DNA of 6,203 nucleotides from an uncultured bacterium (GTDB taxonomy: Bacteria > Bacillota_I > Bacilli_A > RF39 > UBA660). Under the pieces are notes generated by a model. It did no database searches and had not been told where the DNA came from. It saw only the letters and a program-made list of their open reading frames with translations. The DNA is taken from positions 1 through 6,203 of the forward strand of contig CAJMOW010000083.1 of NCBI GenBank assembly GCA_905215145.1. Direction: 5' to 3'. Shown piece after piece: positions 5,350 through 6,203 of the stretch. Within the stretch, counting starts at the first letter, position 1. Every line of letters begins with the position of its first letter. The position numbers and the translations under genes were made by a program.

Positions 5350-5382
5350 CATACAATTATTATTTTTGTTTTTGATTGTATG
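5350..5382. repeat. Inverted repeat at the transcription start, probable operator
   Basis: CATACAAT (5350-5357) and ATTGTATG (5375-5382) are perfect inverted copies 17 bases apart. The left arm begins at the predicted start of the rightward promoter. A further inverted copy of the core, ATAATTGTA (5306-5314), matches TACAATTAT (5352-5360) and lies just upstream of the -35. Half-sites on both sides of a promoter suggest a repressor, possibly acting by looping; the regulator is unknown. Confidence 0.5.
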
Positions 5383-5472
5383 GCTCTTTTATATAATATT
5401 TTTCTGATATATGTAACCTTACAATTGAAAAAAGTTCAAAAATTTTTAATTTGTAGATATTAGGAGGTAAAG

Positions 5473-6203
5473 ATGTCACTATATAATATTGCTTTCGATA
5501 CTAATAATAAAACAGAATGTTTAAATCACTTTTCTATTAAGAAAAAGAAAGGATTTATATTCAAATCTGTAAATCGTTGTGAAATAAGACCTCTTGGTAG
5601 CATTCTTTTAGATTTTCTCAATATAGATATTGAAAACGGTGAAGATATGGTTAACTTTATAGCTAATTACTGTTTAGAGGATTTATTATTCAAATTGGCT
5701 AAAAAATCCAAATTAAATATATCTAAATATTATAAAAATGATAACTTTTACATAACAGAACAGGCATTATCAGACTTATTCTTTACCTTACAATCTGAAT
5801 ATGAAGATGACTTTGAATTTTATCAAGATATATTTATTAATCTTATAACAAGTGAAAAAGAAAATATAAGCCCTAAAGAATTCGATAAAATCGAGGCTGA
5901 TTTTAGAGCAGAATTTCCTGATTTATTTGAAGATGAATCTGCTAATTTTGATTTAATAAACTTAAGTTATAGGATAAATGATTTAACATTAGATTTTACT
6001 ATGGATGACTTTTACTATTTTCATAAAGAACTTAATCTGCCTAAAAGTATTCCATATTCTTTTAGAACTGATGATTATCTTAATGTGTTATTTATCTCAT
6101 ATAAACAGTTATTGTCTTTAGATAGTAATATTAAGATAAAAAAATGTGCTAATTGTGGTAAATACTTTATTCCTACATCAAAGGAATCTGAAATATATTG
6201 TGA
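5473..6203 (+). CDS. DUF6076-like protein with C-terminal cysteine motif, 3' end outside window
   Basis: ATG 5473 has AGGAGG 5 bases upstream (5462-5467). At least 243 codons are open to the right edge. The chain is acidic and rich in aromatic and aliphatic residues, with no signal peptide or membrane segment visible. Near the end of the window is C225-A-N-C228-GKYFIP followed by C243 within EIYC. This is the zinc-ribbon-like signature I associate with DUF6076 proteins of Bacillota, where more cysteines follow. The molecular function of that family is not known to me. Divergent transcription from the replication operon and the operator-like repeats suggest separate control, perhaps as a regulator or accessory cargo. 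The coding call is firm; the family call is moderate because the diagnostic region is cut. Confidence 0.82.
   Translation, partial: MSLYNIAFDTNNKTECLNHFSIKKKKGFIFKSVNRCEIRPLGSILLDFLNIDIENGEDMVNFIANYCLEDLLFKLAKKSKLNISKYYKNDNFYITEQALSDLFFTLQSEYEDDFEFYQDIFINLITSEKENISPKEFDKIEADFRAEFPDLFEDESANFDLINLSYRINDLTLDFTMDDFYYFHKELNLPKSIPYSFRTDDYLNVLFISYKQLLSLDSNIKIKKCANCGKYFIPTSKESEIYC

Noticed and set aside
5366..5397. Second plus-strand promoter around TATAAT 5392-5397
   Set aside because: The TTGATT upstream is at only 14 bases and the hexamer at 17 bases is a poor -35; the promoter at 5316-5344 is much better.
1..6203. CRISPR array, tRNA, rRNA or insertion-sequence ends
   Set aside because: I saw no regularly spaced direct repeats, no cloverleaf-like GC-rich segment and no transposase motif on either strand.

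Overview
The window is strongly AT-rich DNA with A/T-ending codons and AGGAGG-type ribosome binding sites. This fits a low-GC Bacillota host, most likely a clostridium, although Fusobacteriota cannot be excluded from sequence alone. The gene content is accessory: an excisionase-like helix-turn-helix protein, a phage replisome organizer and a DnaC-like helicase loader lie next to a restriction-modification gene. This is the replication module of a prophage, integrative element or plasmid. No integrase, relaxase or structural phage gene is inside the window, so the element type is not settled.

Layout. Positions 1-2744 (minus) hold most of a large single-chain restriction-modification protein: an N-terminal PD-(D/E)XK nuclease domain, then an HsdM-like adenine methyltransferase, then the start of a specificity domain that runs off the left edge. 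A short promoter-bearing gap follows. Positions 2859-3457 (minus) hold an unrecognised gene of about 199 residues, split into two reading frames. Positions 3458-3788 are mostly non-coding and contain a dense run of five inverted repeats, the most GC-rich stretch of the window. Positions 3789-4619 (minus) hold a DnaC-like loader gene broken into three frames. Positions 4591-5061 (minus) encode the replisome organizer and 5076-5282 (minus) the excisionase-like protein. Positions 5283-5472 are a divergent control region with a strong rightward promoter and repeated TACAAT/ATTGTA half-sites. From 5473 to the right edge (plus) lies a DUF6076-like protein with a C-terminal cysteine motif.

How it fits together. 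The minus-strand genes from 5282 down to 3789 are tightly packed (a 14-base gap, then a 29-base overlap) and look like one operon: DNA-binding protein, origin-binding organizer, helicase loader. The loader now carries two frame breaks, one of which looks like a deletion of about 16 bases, so this replication module is probably defective unless the breaks are sequence errors. The restriction-modification gene has its own possible promoter, remains open throughout the window and looks like defence cargo beside the module. The hairpin cluster is the least explained part and the best candidate for a transfer origin, a replication origin or a structured RNA.
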